NCBI RefSeq assembly: GCF_001620065.1
Contig: NZ_LQGV01000001.1
Span: 124,001-188,000 of the forward strand
From: Microbacterium sp. TNHR37B
Lineage (GTDB): Bacteria > Actinomycetota > Actinomycetes > Actinomycetales > Microbacteriaceae
Length of the DNA: 64,000 nt
Direction of reading: 5' to 3'
Shown: positions 25,747-33,007 of the stretch, one piece after another
Layout of the letters: each line of letters opens with the position of its first letter
Position numbering within the stretch: the first letter of the stretch is position 1
The notes under the pieces: generated by a model
Told to the model about the DNA's origin: nothing
The model's input: only the letters and a program-made list of their open reading frames with translations
The model's database searches: none
Program-made: the position numbers and the translations under genes

Positions 25747-25857
25747 GGAGGCAGGGTACCGGCGAGCCGCATAGCGCAGGATGGGCACTCATCAGGGAGT
25801 GAGCCGGCAAGCGGTCCTGCGACCTGCAGGCGGATTGACATGATGCTGCAGCACGTA

Positions 25858-26310
25858 CTACCGGTGTTTGCGCGCGTCCTTCAGCGCCTGAAGCTCCTTG
25901 CGGTACTCGGATTCCAAGCTCTCCGCGCTCATATCTCCACCCGCCCACGCAGTGAGGACCAACTGCAGCGCGCGAATGCGTTCGCCCGTGTCGCTTCGAC
26001 CCGGAGCGGCAGCGTTGAGAGCGGCACTGAGCCCGCGGCGCTCTGCCGAATCCGCTTCGATGAGCAACCGCGCCACCGCTCGAGCCCTGGCCTCGAAGGC
26101 CACGTGCAGATCTGCATCGTTATCGAACGTGAGCGCGGACCCCTGCGCTGCGTTCGCTGCCAAAACGTCAACCACTGCCTCACGAAGCCGAACCTCCCGC
26201 TGGCGCTTCCGCTCCGCACGATCTCGGAACGACTCCCGCGCCCACGGAATCAGAGAAGATCCAGTCAGAGCGACGACCGCGCCCAGCACCACTGCCCAGC
26301 CCTGATCCAT
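25858..26310 (-). CDS. Hypothetical single-pass membrane protein in the island
   Basis: A 150-residue protein with one N-terminal membrane segment (WAVVLGAVVALTGSSLIPWA, residues 5-24) followed by a charged helical cytoplasmic part, FRDRAERKRQREVRLREAV, and a long alpha-helical tail. This layout is common for small phage- or island-encoded proteins of unknown role. It is divergent from the HTH gene, with 32 bases between the starts. Confidence 0.6.
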   Translation of the reverse strand: MDQGWAVVLGAVVALTGSSLIPWARESFRDRAERKRQREVRLREAVVDVLAANAAQGSALTFDNDADLHVAFEARARAVARLLIEADSAERRGLSAALNAAAPGRSDTGERIRALQLVLTAWAGGDMSAESLESEYRKELQALKDARKHR

Positions 26311-26342
26311 GCCCGAACTCTAGCGAACCGAGTCTCTCACGG

Positions 26343-26594
26343 ATGACGATGCTCACCTACCGGGAAGCCGCGCGCCGCGTTCACCGTTCGATCAAGACGA
26401 TCAAGCGGTGGCGCCGCAACGGCATGCCGATGGGGTGGGAGAACCGTAACGGGCAACGATGCCGCGTCGTCGCTGAGGCGGATCTCCTCGCCTGGTGGCG
26501 TCGACGGATGACGTCAGACCCTGTTCACCAAGCAAGGCTGCGTCGGGCGCTCGTTACGGCGCCTGCTCCCTCAACTGTTCCACCAGGTCGGTGA
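26343..26594 (+). CDS. Excisionase-like helix-turn-helix protein
   Basis: An 83-residue DNA-binding protein: LTYREAARRVHRSIKTIKRW followed by RRNGMPMGWENRNGQRCRVV and EADLLAWWRRR is the winged-helix layout of excisionases and MerR-like phage regulators. It could direct excision of the island or regulate its genes. Its 3' end overlaps the convergent small gene at 26554-26739 by about 40 bases. Confidence 0.7.
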   Translation: MTMLTYREAARRVHRSIKTIKRWRRNGMPMGWENRNGQRCRVVAEADLLAWWRRRMTSDPVHQARLRRALVTAPAPSTVPPGR

Positions 26595-26739
26595 GGATGC
26601 GCAGCGCACGAAGAAGCTGCTGAGTTTGCCGATCGGTGACGACGGTGCCATCGGTGCCACCTGGACGCGATGTCTCGATTTCGTCGAGGATGCGCTTCAC
26701 CTGGTCTATGCCGTCATCGCTGAAGGGGTCGGTGGTCAT
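26554..26739 (-). CDS. Small acidic helical protein in the island
   Basis: A 61-residue protein, MTTDPFSDDGIDQVKRILDE at the start and a second amphipathic helix LLRALRILTDLVEQLREQAP at the end. No family is recognised. The leader has only a weak GAG before the ATG. It overlaps the 3' end of the excisionase-like gene, so the two may not both be expressed. Confidence 0.45.
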   Translation of the reverse strand: MTTDPFSDDGIDQVKRILDEIETSRPGGTDGTVVTDRQTQQLLRALRILTDLVEQLREQAP

Positions 26740-27104
26740 CTCATGAATCTACTCGGATGTGATCTTGGCAAGTACTGCGGTTTGTTCACATGCCCGCAAG
26801 GTGACGGAACCTTCGAGCGACACTTGAGACAGGTTTGCTCTCACAGTCTGTGGAGGCGTTCTCGCCCGGAATTACGCGGGCGTAAGACGTTATCCCCAGC
26901 CCGACTCCGGCGCTTTCCACAGGCGCTGTACACAGGATCACCGGCATCTGAGTCACCCTCTCCACAGTGTTATCCACAGGCCCAGTTGGAGTTGTCTCCC
27001 TGGTGAGGAGAATTGATGCGTAGAAGCAGTGGAGCGGCTCCGAGACGCCAAATCACGGGAGCCGCCCCATACCGGCCACGACCCGACCAGCAGAGGTAAG
27101 ACCC
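26740..27104. other. Intergenic stretch of the island with a cluster of DnaA-box-like sites
   Basis: No convincing gene. TTATCCACA (26970-26978) is a perfect DnaA box, TTATCCCCA (26890-26898) has one mismatch, and CTTTCCACA (26913-26921) and CTCTCCACA (26958-26966) have two each, all in the same direction within 90 bases. Further on, GCGGCTCC (27034-27041) pairs with GGAGCCGC (27058-27065), a hairpin in the leader of the gene at 27105. The site cluster could be a replication origin remnant or chance. Confidence 0.4.
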
Positions 27105-27416
27105 ATGGACGCTCAAGAGCCTAACGAACCCAGCGATGGGGCACAGATTCACGCGGAGCTCATCCGCCGTCGCGCTGCAGCGCTACGCAAGTCGAAACGG
27201 GACTACGCCATCGCCTTCGCGAACCACGACATCGAGCCTGAGCGGATTGCCGAGATGCTCGATGAGGATGTGCAGACGGTGGTGAAGCTGATCGCCGCTG
27301 ACGGACTCCATGTCTGCACCGAATGCCATTACGGCCTCCACGTGCGGTGCACGTTCAAGATCGCCGATCCGGCAGGGAACATCTGGCACTGCGAGTGCCC
27401 AGCGTGTCGGACTTGA
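27105..27416 (+). CDS. Hypothetical protein with a C-terminal zinc-cluster-like Cys array
   Basis: A 103-residue protein. Residues 10-70 look like a helix-turn-helix or short helical bundle (IAFANHDIEPERIAEMLDED, VQTVVKLIAADG), and the last 35 residues hold CTECHYGLHVRC and WHCECPAC, six Cys plus His that could bind zinc. It may be a DNA- or RNA-binding regulator. AGAGGTAAG before the ATG is a usable ribosome binding site. Confidence 0.6.
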   Translation: MDAQEPNEPSDGAQIHAELIRRRAAALRKSKRDYAIAFANHDIEPERIAEMLDEDVQTVVKLIAADGLHVCTECHYGLHVRCTFKIADPAGNIWHCECPACRT

Positions 27417-27626
27417 CGCGCGTTCGTTGTACCCCCCTACAGTCATGGTTGTACCGGTGTCGGCAGGGACAGCAGGCCCAGCCCCGACAGCACCCCGTGA
27501 GGCCGGATGGCCTGCTCATCCTCTTCCCGAGCACTGTCCGGCCTTCAGTGTTCCCGGTCGGGAGTCGAGCCCGTCGAGCGTAGCGCCCCGACGAGTGGCG
27601 TGCGCCGGCTCCTCCCGGCCGGGAAC

Positions 27627-27848
27627 CTAGCCGAGCTGCAACGGCCTCGGCGCGATGAACGAGCTGGTGGTGAGATCGCCCTTCTGGCGACTGACATCGG
27701 CGTTCTCCTCGTCCCCCTCGAGAAGGTGCGGCTGTGCGAACACGGAGAGCGCCTCGATCACGTCTACGGTTGCGAACTCTCTTCGGTCGGCGAGGATCTT
27801 GGAAACCTCGCGGAGGTGCGGCTGAGGCAGGAGGACCTCTTTCGGCAC
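27627..27848 (-). CDS. Hypothetical protein coupled to the 242-residue gene
   Basis: A 73-residue stretch from a GTG at 27848, reading PKEVLLPQPHLREVSKILAD and DVIEALSVFAQPHLLEGDEE. Sensible coding sequence in the same frame continues upstream to the stop region of the 27885-28613 gene (VTAFLAASAR), so the true start may be a non-standard codon just after that gene. No family is recognised. Gene order suggests a two-gene unit. Confidence 0.45.
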   Translation of the reverse strand: MPKEVLLPQPHLREVSKILADRREFATVDVIEALSVFAQPHLLEGDEENADVSRQKGDLTTSSFIAPRPLQLG

Positions 27849-27884
27849 TCGTGCGGATGCCGCGAGAAAGGCAGTGACCGCCTG

Positions 27885-28613
27885 TCACGCCTCGTAGAAC
27901 ACCTCCATGAACGCGCCATCATAGGGCACGGGGCAGACCACCAGGTTTCGCGAATCGTCGAGCCGAATGCCATCCCCGCTACCCTGTGACGCTGGCACGA
28001 CGCCGATACGAAGACCCGCCGCGCCCGCCAACTGGCGCTGGTTGATTTTCACGGTCGTTCCGACCCAGCGGTCGCTGTCCGTCTCGCCAAGGAACAGATC
28101 AGCCTTCCATAGCCCGCTGATGCTTTGGGGAAGTTGTGCTCGCTTCCTCGGGCTCCGGAACGCCGCCGCCACTGAGCCCAGATGGCGAGTCAACTTCACG
28201 GGTCGTCCCCGCACCCCGCTCATCAGTTGAGAGTCCTTCGTCAGCGTCTCGGTGGCGGTCTCGATGAGCATCTGTGAGCCCGACTTCTCGACGCCGAACA
28301 TGATAGAAGCCACGTTGTCACCGCGAACTCTGCACTTCGCTAGTGCATCGTGCACACGCTCCACCACCACGGGATCGCAACGCAGCATCGCGTCGTGGAT
28401 GGCGTACTCGAACGAGATGCCCGCGTCCCCGTCACCAGGCTTCCGCAGGTCAGCCAACATATACAGCGGCACCTTTGCGTAGCCGCCGAGGGGTGCGACG
28501 ACCTCCTTGCGGAGAGAGTAAAGCGCCGCTTGCAGGATGGGTCTCACAACAGCGATCACCGCCGACACTTCGTCGGCGACAGTCGCGGTCTGGACCTGGT
28601 GGCGGATTTCCAT
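27885..28613 (-). CDS. Hypothetical 242-residue protein, possibly a divergent nuclease
   Basis: I do not recognise a named family. Helical N-terminus (VADEVSAVIAVVRPILQAAL) is followed by SFEYAIHDAML, later GLWKADLFLGETDSDRW, VGTTVKINQRQLAGAAGLRI and NLVVCPVPYDGAFMEVFY. The order Glu in a helix, then Lys-Ala-Asp, then a strand ending V-K is reminiscent of PD-(D/E)XK nucleases, but the usual E-x-K reads T-V-K, so this is only a possibility. It lies in the island and is followed by a small gene, an arrangement seen in restriction or abortive-infection modules. Confidence 0.55.
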   Translation of the reverse strand: MEIRHQVQTATVADEVSAVIAVVRPILQAALYSLRKEVVAPLGGYAKVPLYMLADLRKPGDGDAGISFEYAIHDAMLRCDPVVVERVHDALAKCRVRGDNVASIMFGVEKSGSQMLIETATETLTKDSQLMSGVRGRPVKLTRHLGSVAAAFRSPRKRAQLPQSISGLWKADLFLGETDSDRWVGTTVKINQRQLAGAAGLRIGVVPASQGSGDGIRLDDSRNLVVCPVPYDGAFMEVFYEA

Positions 28614-28657
28614 TGTCGAACCATAGCGCGAGCGATCAAGGGGCAGGGAGCTGGCTG

Positions 28658-28975
28658 ATGAAGGTGTGCAGCGAGCCCGGATGCCCCACGCTCACCCGCG
28701 GATCCCGCTGCACCACGAACCAGCGCGCGAAGGAGCGCGCACGCGGCACCCGCCAGCAGCGCGGATACAACGGCAACCACGACAGGCTCCGCGCCGAGTG
28801 GGCACCGATCGTCGCCGCCGGCACCGTCCGCTGCGCGAACCCAACATGCGGGCGCCCCATCCGCCCCGGCCAGGCATGGGACTTAGGCCACACCGAGGAC
28901 CGCACCGCCTACCGCGGCCCCGAGCACGCGGCATGCAACCGCTCAGAAGGTGGACGAGCCACCCACAGAGCGTGA
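28658..28975 (+). CDS. Phage-type HNH endonuclease
   Basis: A 105-residue HNH nuclease of the kind found next to phage terminase genes. The zinc-binding Cys pairs are in MKVCSEPGCPTLTRGSRC and RCANPTCGRPI; the catalytic HNH core is WDLGHTEDRTAYRGPEHAAC with N-R-S following. The ATG at 28658 has GGGAG eight bases upstream. Its end overlaps the convergent HIRAN-like gene by about 30 bases. In phages such enzymes help DNA packaging; no terminase is present here. Confidence 0.8.
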   Translation: MKVCSEPGCPTLTRGSRCTTNQRAKERARGTRQQRGYNGNHDRLRAEWAPIVAAGTVRCANPTCGRPIRPGQAWDLGHTEDRTAYRGPEHAACNRSEGGRATHRA

Positions 28976-29350
28976 ACCCACGAAAGCCCTCAACGCCGGT
29001 ACCTTCGGCAGGTCGACCCACAGGCGCGTGCTGTTCGTGTACGCCCCCATCCCCGACACCACGAACGTGTCACCCACCCGGTCAAGCAAAGGGGACAACG
29101 CAGCCGCCTTCGCTGCACTCACGTAGCCCACACGCTGCTCCCCCCACCAGACCGCGAGAGCCCACCCGTCGTGCGGGTTACCAGGCTCACGCCGCAACAC
29201 ATACACCGGGCCCCCCATCGACTCACGAAGCTCCTGCGCCACATAGTGCGCCGTCCCTTTCACCCGCACACGCGTCGATTCCAGCCCACGCAAGTCCACA
29301 GCCCCGACCGGAACCGACGATGCCGCACGGCGGCGCTTGAACGGCCACAT
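28943..29350 (-). CDS. HIRAN-like domain protein
   Basis: A 135-residue protein starting MWPFKRRRAASSVPVGAVDL. Residues 35-115 resemble a HIRAN domain: VRVKGTAHYVAQELRES, then VYVLRREPGNPHDGWALAVW and VGYVSAAKAAALSPLLDRVG, the typical R-E-P-x-N-P-x-D and V-G-Y-(V/L)-S spacing. HIRAN domains bind 3' DNA ends in repair and remodelling proteins. A hairpin GGGGTGG/CCACCCC (29388-29405) lies upstream of the start. Confidence 0.6.
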   Translation of the reverse strand: MWPFKRRRAASSVPVGAVDLRGLESTRVRVKGTAHYVAQELRESMGGPVYVLRREPGNPHDGWALAVWWGEQRVGYVSAAKAAALSPLLDRVGDTFVVSGMGAYTNSTRLWVDLPKVPALRAFVGSRSVGGSSTF

Positions 29351-29436
29351 GCCCCACACCCTAGACCCCACCGGACCCAAGCTCGAAGGGGTGGGGGACC
29401 ACCCCCCCAAGCGCAACACCCACCGGACCGACCGCC

Positions 29437-29916
29437 CTCTGCCACGATGCCACGCCGGCGATGCTCGCCGGGCGTTCACCGATCGACACCGACACGGCCC
29501 TCCGGCTCGCCGGAACCGCGCCCGGCTGGGATCGGGTGCTTACTCACCCCATCAGCGGCGGCGTTCTCGCGGTCGATCGATACCGGCCCAGCGAGCACCT
29601 CCGTCGCGTTCTGAGTGTCCGAGACGAGCACTGCCGGTTCCCGGGGTGCCGGGTTCCGGTGCGCCGGTGCGACATCGACCACACGGTGGCGCGGGAACAC
29701 GACGGGCCGACCGACGTCACGAACCTCGCCCACCTCTGCCGACGGCATCACACGCTGAAGCATCATTCCGCGTGGAGGGTCACGCAGACTCCCGGCGGGG
29801 TTCTTCACTGGACGAGTCCACTCGGACGTGACTACCCCGATGCCCCGGCGCGCACTCTCGTGTTCACCACCGACGGAGACACCTCCGGAACCGCCCCCGA
29901 TCCGCCCCCGTTCTGA
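29437..29916 (+). pseudogene. C-terminal HNH half of the split DUF222/HNH gene
   Basis: About 160 residues continue the protein begun at 24621: TPAMLAGRSPIDTDTALRLAG, GWDRVLTHPISGGVLAVDRY, RPSEHLRRVLSVRDEHCRF, PGCRVPVRRCDIDHTVA and NLAHLCRRHHTLKHHSAW, which is the complete zinc-binding HNH domain of the DUF222 family. The frame has no start of its own family upstream; an ATG at 29461 could yield an isolated HNH domain. It is separated from its N-terminal half by the island. Confidence 0.8.
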
Positions 29917-29959
29917 TCGGCATCCCACCGGTGTCCGCTCCCACTCCTAGGCTGGAGTC

Positions 29960-30943
29960 ATGCACACGCGCGCTCTCGCATCCACGGGCCGGTCGGTATC
30001 GTCCATCGGTCTCGGCACCTGGCAGCTCGGAGCCGACTGGGGCGACGTCGACGAGGCCGACGCCTTCGCGATCCTCGACGCCTCTGTGGATGCGGGCGTG
30101 ACCCTCTTCGACACCGCCGACGTCTACGGCGATGGCCGGAGCGAGTCCCTGATCGGCCGTTTCCTCGCCGACCGACCGGGCCACGGCATCACCGTCGCCA
30201 CCAAGATGGGGCGGCGCCTGGAGCAGGTCCCCGAGAATTACACACCGGAGAACTTCCGCGCCTGGACCGATCGCTCGCGTCGGAACCTCGGCGTCGACAC
30301 CCTCGATCTCGTCCAGCTGCACTGCCCGCCGTCGGCCGTGATCGACGACGACGCGACGTACGATGCCCTGGATGCCCTCGTGGACGACGGCGCGATCGCG
30401 GCATATGGAGTCTCCGTCGAGACGACTACCCAAGCCCTCTCGGCGCTGCGCCGGCCGCGGCTGACGAATCTGCAGATCATCGTCAACCCGTTCCGGCTGA
30501 AGCCTCTCGACGAGGTGCTGCCCCGGGCCGCCGCCGCGGGCGTCGCGGTCTTCGCCCGCGTGCCCCTGGCCTCGGGGCTCCTCAGCGGCAAGTACTCCGC
30601 CGACACCCGCTTCGCCGCCAACGACCACCGCACCTACAACCGCCACGGCGAAGCGTTCGACAAGGGGGAGACCTTCTCGGGCGTCGACTTCGAGACCGGG
30701 CTGCAGGCCGTGTCCGAGCTCAGCGCGGCCCTGCCCGCCGGAGTGCCTCTCCCCGCCGCGACGCTCGCCTGGATCGCGGCGCTCCCGGGAGTCACGAGCG
30801 TGATCCCCGGGGCCCGCACGCCGACGCAGGCGCGGGCCAATGCCGCCGCGGGAGACCTCGAGGTCGACCTCACGGCCTTCGACGCGGCGGTGCGCGACGT
30901 CTACGATCGGCTGCTCCGCGCCGAGATCCACCCGCAGTGGTAG
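29960..30943 (+). CDS. Aldo/keto reductase
   Basis: A 327-residue NADPH-dependent oxidoreductase. The catalytic tetrad is visible: Asp and Tyr in LFDTADVYGDGRSE (about residues 50-55), Lys in VATKMGRRLE and His in LDLVQLHCPPS. The C-terminal cofactor loop is VIPGARTPTQARANAAAGDL. The substrate is unknown; the family reduces sugar and lipid aldehydes. TAGGCT (29948-29953) stands six bases before the ATG and there is no ribosome binding site, so the mRNA is probably leaderless. Confidence 0.93.
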   Translation: MHTRALASTGRSVSSIGLGTWQLGADWGDVDEADAFAILDASVDAGVTLFDTADVYGDGRSESLIGRFLADRPGHGITVATKMGRRLEQVPENYTPENFRAWTDRSRRNLGVDTLDLVQLHCPPSAVIDDDATYDALDALVDDGAIAAYGVSVETTTQALSALRRPRLTNLQIIVNPFRLKPLDEVLPRAAAAGVAVFARVPLASGLLSGKYSADTRFAANDHRTYNRHGEAFDKGETFSGVDFETGLQAVSELSAALPAGVPLPAATLAWIAALPGVTSVIPGARTPTQARANAAAGDLEVDLTAFDAAVRDVYDRLLRAEIHPQW

Positions 30944-30977
30944 TCATCGCTCGCGCGCTTCGCCCGGACACGGAGTC

Positions 30978-31283
30978 GTGCGCGTCGTGATCGTCGAGTT
31001 CACCGCGCCCGTGTTCCGATGGGAGGCCCGCTCCGATGACTGGTACTTCGTCGCCCTGCCTGCCGAGCTCTCCGACGACGTCCGGGAGATCCCTCGTCCG
31101 CCCCGCGGATTCGGCGCCGTCGCCGTGCGCGTGCAGGTGGGGTCATCGGCCTGGCGCACCTCGATCTTCCCCGACGCGGAGCGTGGCGCCTACGTGCTGC
31201 CCCTCAAGCGCTCGGTGCGGATCGCTGAAGGAATCGCGGACGACGGCGTCGTGACGGTCCGGATGGAGATCCTCGATTCCTGA
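30978..31283 (+). CDS. DUF1905 domain protein
   Basis: A 101-residue beta-barrel-like protein of the DUF1905 family: FTAPVFRWEARSDDWYFVAL, RGFGAVAVRVQVGSSAWRTS and YVLPLKRSVRIAEGIADDGV are the expected blocks. The function of the family is unknown. A GTG at 30978 is used; the next GTG at 30987 is an alternative. It follows the aldo/keto reductase by 34 bases and may be co-transcribed. Confidence 0.75.
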   Translation: MRVVIVEFTAPVFRWEARSDDWYFVALPAELSDDVREIPRPPRGFGAVAVRVQVGSSAWRTSIFPDAERGAYVLPLKRSVRIAEGIADDGVVTVRMEILDS

Positions 31284-31366
31284 AGCCGCGCTGGTCGGCG
31301 GGCAGGCCCGGACACCCGTGCGCTACCTCAGGAAACACAGATTTCACATTTCTCTCAGAAATCTCA

Positions 31367-31395
31367 TTGACAACAACATGAGAGATCTCTAATGA
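31367..31395 (+). promoter_or_regulatory. Promoter of the type IV pilus operon
   Basis: A consensus TTGACA (31367-31372) is followed after 17 bases by TAATGA (31390-31395). It sits in an AT-rich patch unusual for this genome that also contains AGATTTC/GAAATCT (31340-31346 with 31358-31364) and the palindrome AGAGATCTCT (31381-31390) inside the spacer and -10, both possible regulator sites. The leader to the pilin ATG is about 160 bases and carries several C6 runs. Confidence 0.65.
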
Positions 31396-31563
31396 TTGGT
31401 GGTGGAGAGGGAGTAACGTCCTCGCGGCGGGCCTCTCGAACCAACCGGCACATGTCTCGGTGACTCCCCCCGGATCCGAGATCCCCCCAGATGTGCACAC
31501 CCCCCAAAGAGTGCACGCGTGTGTCGTCGTCCTGTTCACACCCCCCAAGGAGAAGGCACGCTC

Positions 31564-31971
31564 ATGCGCACTTTCCGCAACTATGTCCAGGCTGAGAAGG
31601 CCCGTCGCGAGGAGACCGGTGACGAGGGCTTCTCGCTCATCGAACTGATCGTCGTCGTCGTGATCCTCGGCATCCTCGCCGCCGTCGCGATCCCGATCTT
31701 CCTCAACATCCAGCAGCAGGCGAAGGACAACGCCGCCGCGACCGTCGCCGCCAACGGCGCGACCCAGGCCGCCGCCCAGATGGCGAAGGGCACGGCGGCC
31801 AGCGCGGTCAACCTCAACAACCTCAAGACCGGCGACGCGACCAATGTCGTCTTGAAGGACACGTCCATCACCGACATCGACGACATCTGCGTCGTCGTCA
31901 CGTACACCGGCGTGACCCCCAACAAGGAGTCGGGCCCGGGCTGCACGGCGGCGCCGACCACCACACCGTAG
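31564..31971 (+). CDS. Type IV major pilin
   Basis: A 135-residue prepilin. A 22-residue charged leader ends in DEG, the prepilin peptidase cuts before FSLIELIVVVVILGILAAVA, and Glu5 of the mature protein is present. The mature pilin has about 113 residues with a hydrophobic assembly helix, an Ala/Asn-rich helix continuation and a C-terminal Cys pair (DICVVV and PGCTAAP) that could form the D-loop disulfide. AAGGAGAAGG upstream is a strong ribosome binding site. A hairpin right after the gene suggests that most transcripts end here. Confidence 0.93.
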   Translation: MRTFRNYVQAEKARREETGDEGFSLIELIVVVVILGILAAVAIPIFLNIQQQAKDNAAATVAANGATQAAAQMAKGTAASAVNLNNLKTGDATNVVLKDTSITDIDDICVVVTYTGVTPNKESGPGCTAAPTTTP

Positions 31972-31987
31972 TTCCAGCACTTCGCCG

Positions 31988-32020
31988 CGAGGCCGGCCCG
32001 ACCCGCACGGGCCGGCCTCG
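31988..32020 (+). terminator. Strong hairpin between the pilin gene and the rest of the pilus operon
   Basis: CGAGGCCGGCCCG (31988-32000) pairs perfectly with CGGGCCGGCCTCG (32008-32020) around a seven-base loop. A 13-base-pair stem inside an operon should act as a partial terminator or 3' stabiliser, raising pilin mRNA over machinery mRNA. Confidence 0.8.
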
Positions 32021-32063
32021 ACGTCTCTCCCCGTCCCACACCTCGTCCCCCCCGGAGGTGCCC

Positions 32064-32474
32064 GTGCTCGCGCGCGATGACGGCGTCAGCCTCGTCGAGG
32101 TCGTGGTCGCCATGCTCCTGCTCGCCGTGCTCTCCCTCGGCGTTCTCCCCTTGATGATCGGCTTGTCGCAGCGCAGCGTCGACAATCGCACCGCACTGTC
32201 GGCCACCTCGTTCGGCCGCGACGAGCTCGCCAAGATCCAGGCGGCCTTCCCCGCGACCCCCGGCACGACCACGACGCGCTGCGCCGACCTCCTTGCCCGA
32301 GCCTCCGCCCCGGCGGTCACCGACGCCGCGAGCGGGTTCACGGCGCGCGTCACCGTCGGCGTCTCCGCCTGCCCGGCGACCTACCCCGCGGCACTTCCGG
32401 TTGCGGTGACGGTGTCCGACGCCGGCCGCGTCGTCACGACGCTCACCTCCCAGGTCCGGGTGGGGGCGCCGTGA
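32064..32474 (+). CDS. Minor pilin-like protein (PilV type)
   Basis: A 136-residue pseudopilin. A very short leader LARDDG precedes VSLVEVVVAMLLLAVLSLGV, the class III signal with Glu5. The rest is a small extracellular domain with two Cys (TRCADLL, VSACPAT). The GTG at 32064 is preferred over that at 32058 because GGAGG ends five bases before it. It overlaps the next pseudopilin by four bases. Confidence 0.85.
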   Translation: MLARDDGVSLVEVVVAMLLLAVLSLGVLPLMIGLSQRSVDNRTALSATSFGRDELAKIQAAFPATPGTTTTRCADLLARASAPAVTDAASGFTARVTVGVSACPATYPAALPVAVTVSDAGRVVTTLTSQVRVGAP

Positions 32475-33007
32475 GCATCTCCTCGTCGTCGTCCGGGGAG
32501 TCGGGTATGTCGCTCATCGAACTCCTGGTCGTCATCGTCGTCTCGGGGATCGTCCTGTCCGTCGTGGCGGCGGTCTTCGTCAACGGGTGGACGGCGCAGC
32601 AGCAGGCCTCGGCGCGCAACGCCGCGACGGCGGAGCTCAACGCCATCACCGCCGACGTCACCGAGAGCGTACGCAACGCCACCGTCACGCGGGTCAGCGC
32701 CGGCGGGACGCGCCTGGACGCCAAGGTGCTCGGCGCCGACGGCGCGACCTGGCAGTGCCGCGCGTGGCACCTCGACGCCGGTCGGCTGCGCTACAGCTCC
32801 GGAACCTCCGCCCGGTCTGCGTCGTCGGCGGCGTGGACCGCGATCGCGTCGGACGTGCGCGGCACGTTCACCGCCGGCGCCGCCTTCAGCTCCTCCGGCA
32901 CCCGTGTCTCGATCGGACTGCGCATGACTCGCGGCGATGTCTCCGTCACGATCACCAGCGGCGCGGCCGCCCAGGTCGTCCAGGCAGGAGGCCCGTCATG
33001 CTGGTGA
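32471..33007 (+). CDS. Minor pilin-like protein (PilW/PulJ type)
   Basis: A 178-residue pseudopilin: leader ending in ESG, cleavage before MSLIELLVVIVVSGIVLSVV with Glu5, then a globular domain with Cys residues in WQCRAWH and PSCW. The GTG overlaps the upstream stop (GTGA). Such proteins cap and start the pilus fibre. Confidence 0.85.
   Translation: MSISSSSSGESGMSLIELLVVIVVSGIVLSVVAAVFVNGWTAQQQASARNAATAELNAITADVTESVRNATVTRVSAGGTRLDAKVLGADGATWQCRAWHLDAGRLRYSSGTSARSASSAAWTAIASDVRGTFTAGAAFSSSGTRVSIGLRMTRGDVSVTITSGAAAQVVQAGGPSCW

Larger units (their letters stand above)
25558..29440. mobile_element. Accessory island inserted into the DUF222/HNH gene
   Basis: About 3.9 kb separates the two halves of one gene. 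The stretch looks lower in GC than its flanks, its genes are short and run on both strands, and several are phage-like: an excisionase-type HTH, an HNH endonuclease and a HIRAN-like protein. The octamer CGCCCTCT occurs at 25558-25565 and again at 29433-29440, exactly at the two edges, and may be the duplicated target or att core. Joining the flanks there puts the frame before 25558 in phase with the HNH half. No integrase or transposase was found, so the element is probably a remnant. Confidence 0.65.

Noticed and set aside
25552..26346. 264-codon plus-strand frame across the left part of the island
   Set aside because: It opposes two better frames on the minus strand and its product has no coherent structure.
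26786..26977. 63-codon minus-strand frame over the DnaA-box cluster
   Set aside because: No ribosome binding site and no protein-like pattern; treated as non-coding.
26885..26982. Chromosomal origin of replication
   Set aside because: None of dnaA, dnaN, gyrB or rpmH is nearby and only one perfect DnaA box is present.
27355..27888. 177-codon minus-strand frame with GTGA overlap to the 242-residue gene
   Set aside because: Arg/Ser/Pro-rich product of out-of-frame type; the neighbouring frame (27627-27848) looks more like real protein.
29171..29831. Two long Arg/His/Pro-rich plus-strand frames near the right island edge
   Set aside because: Antisense to the HIRAN-like gene or out of frame with the HNH half; typical GC-rich shadows.
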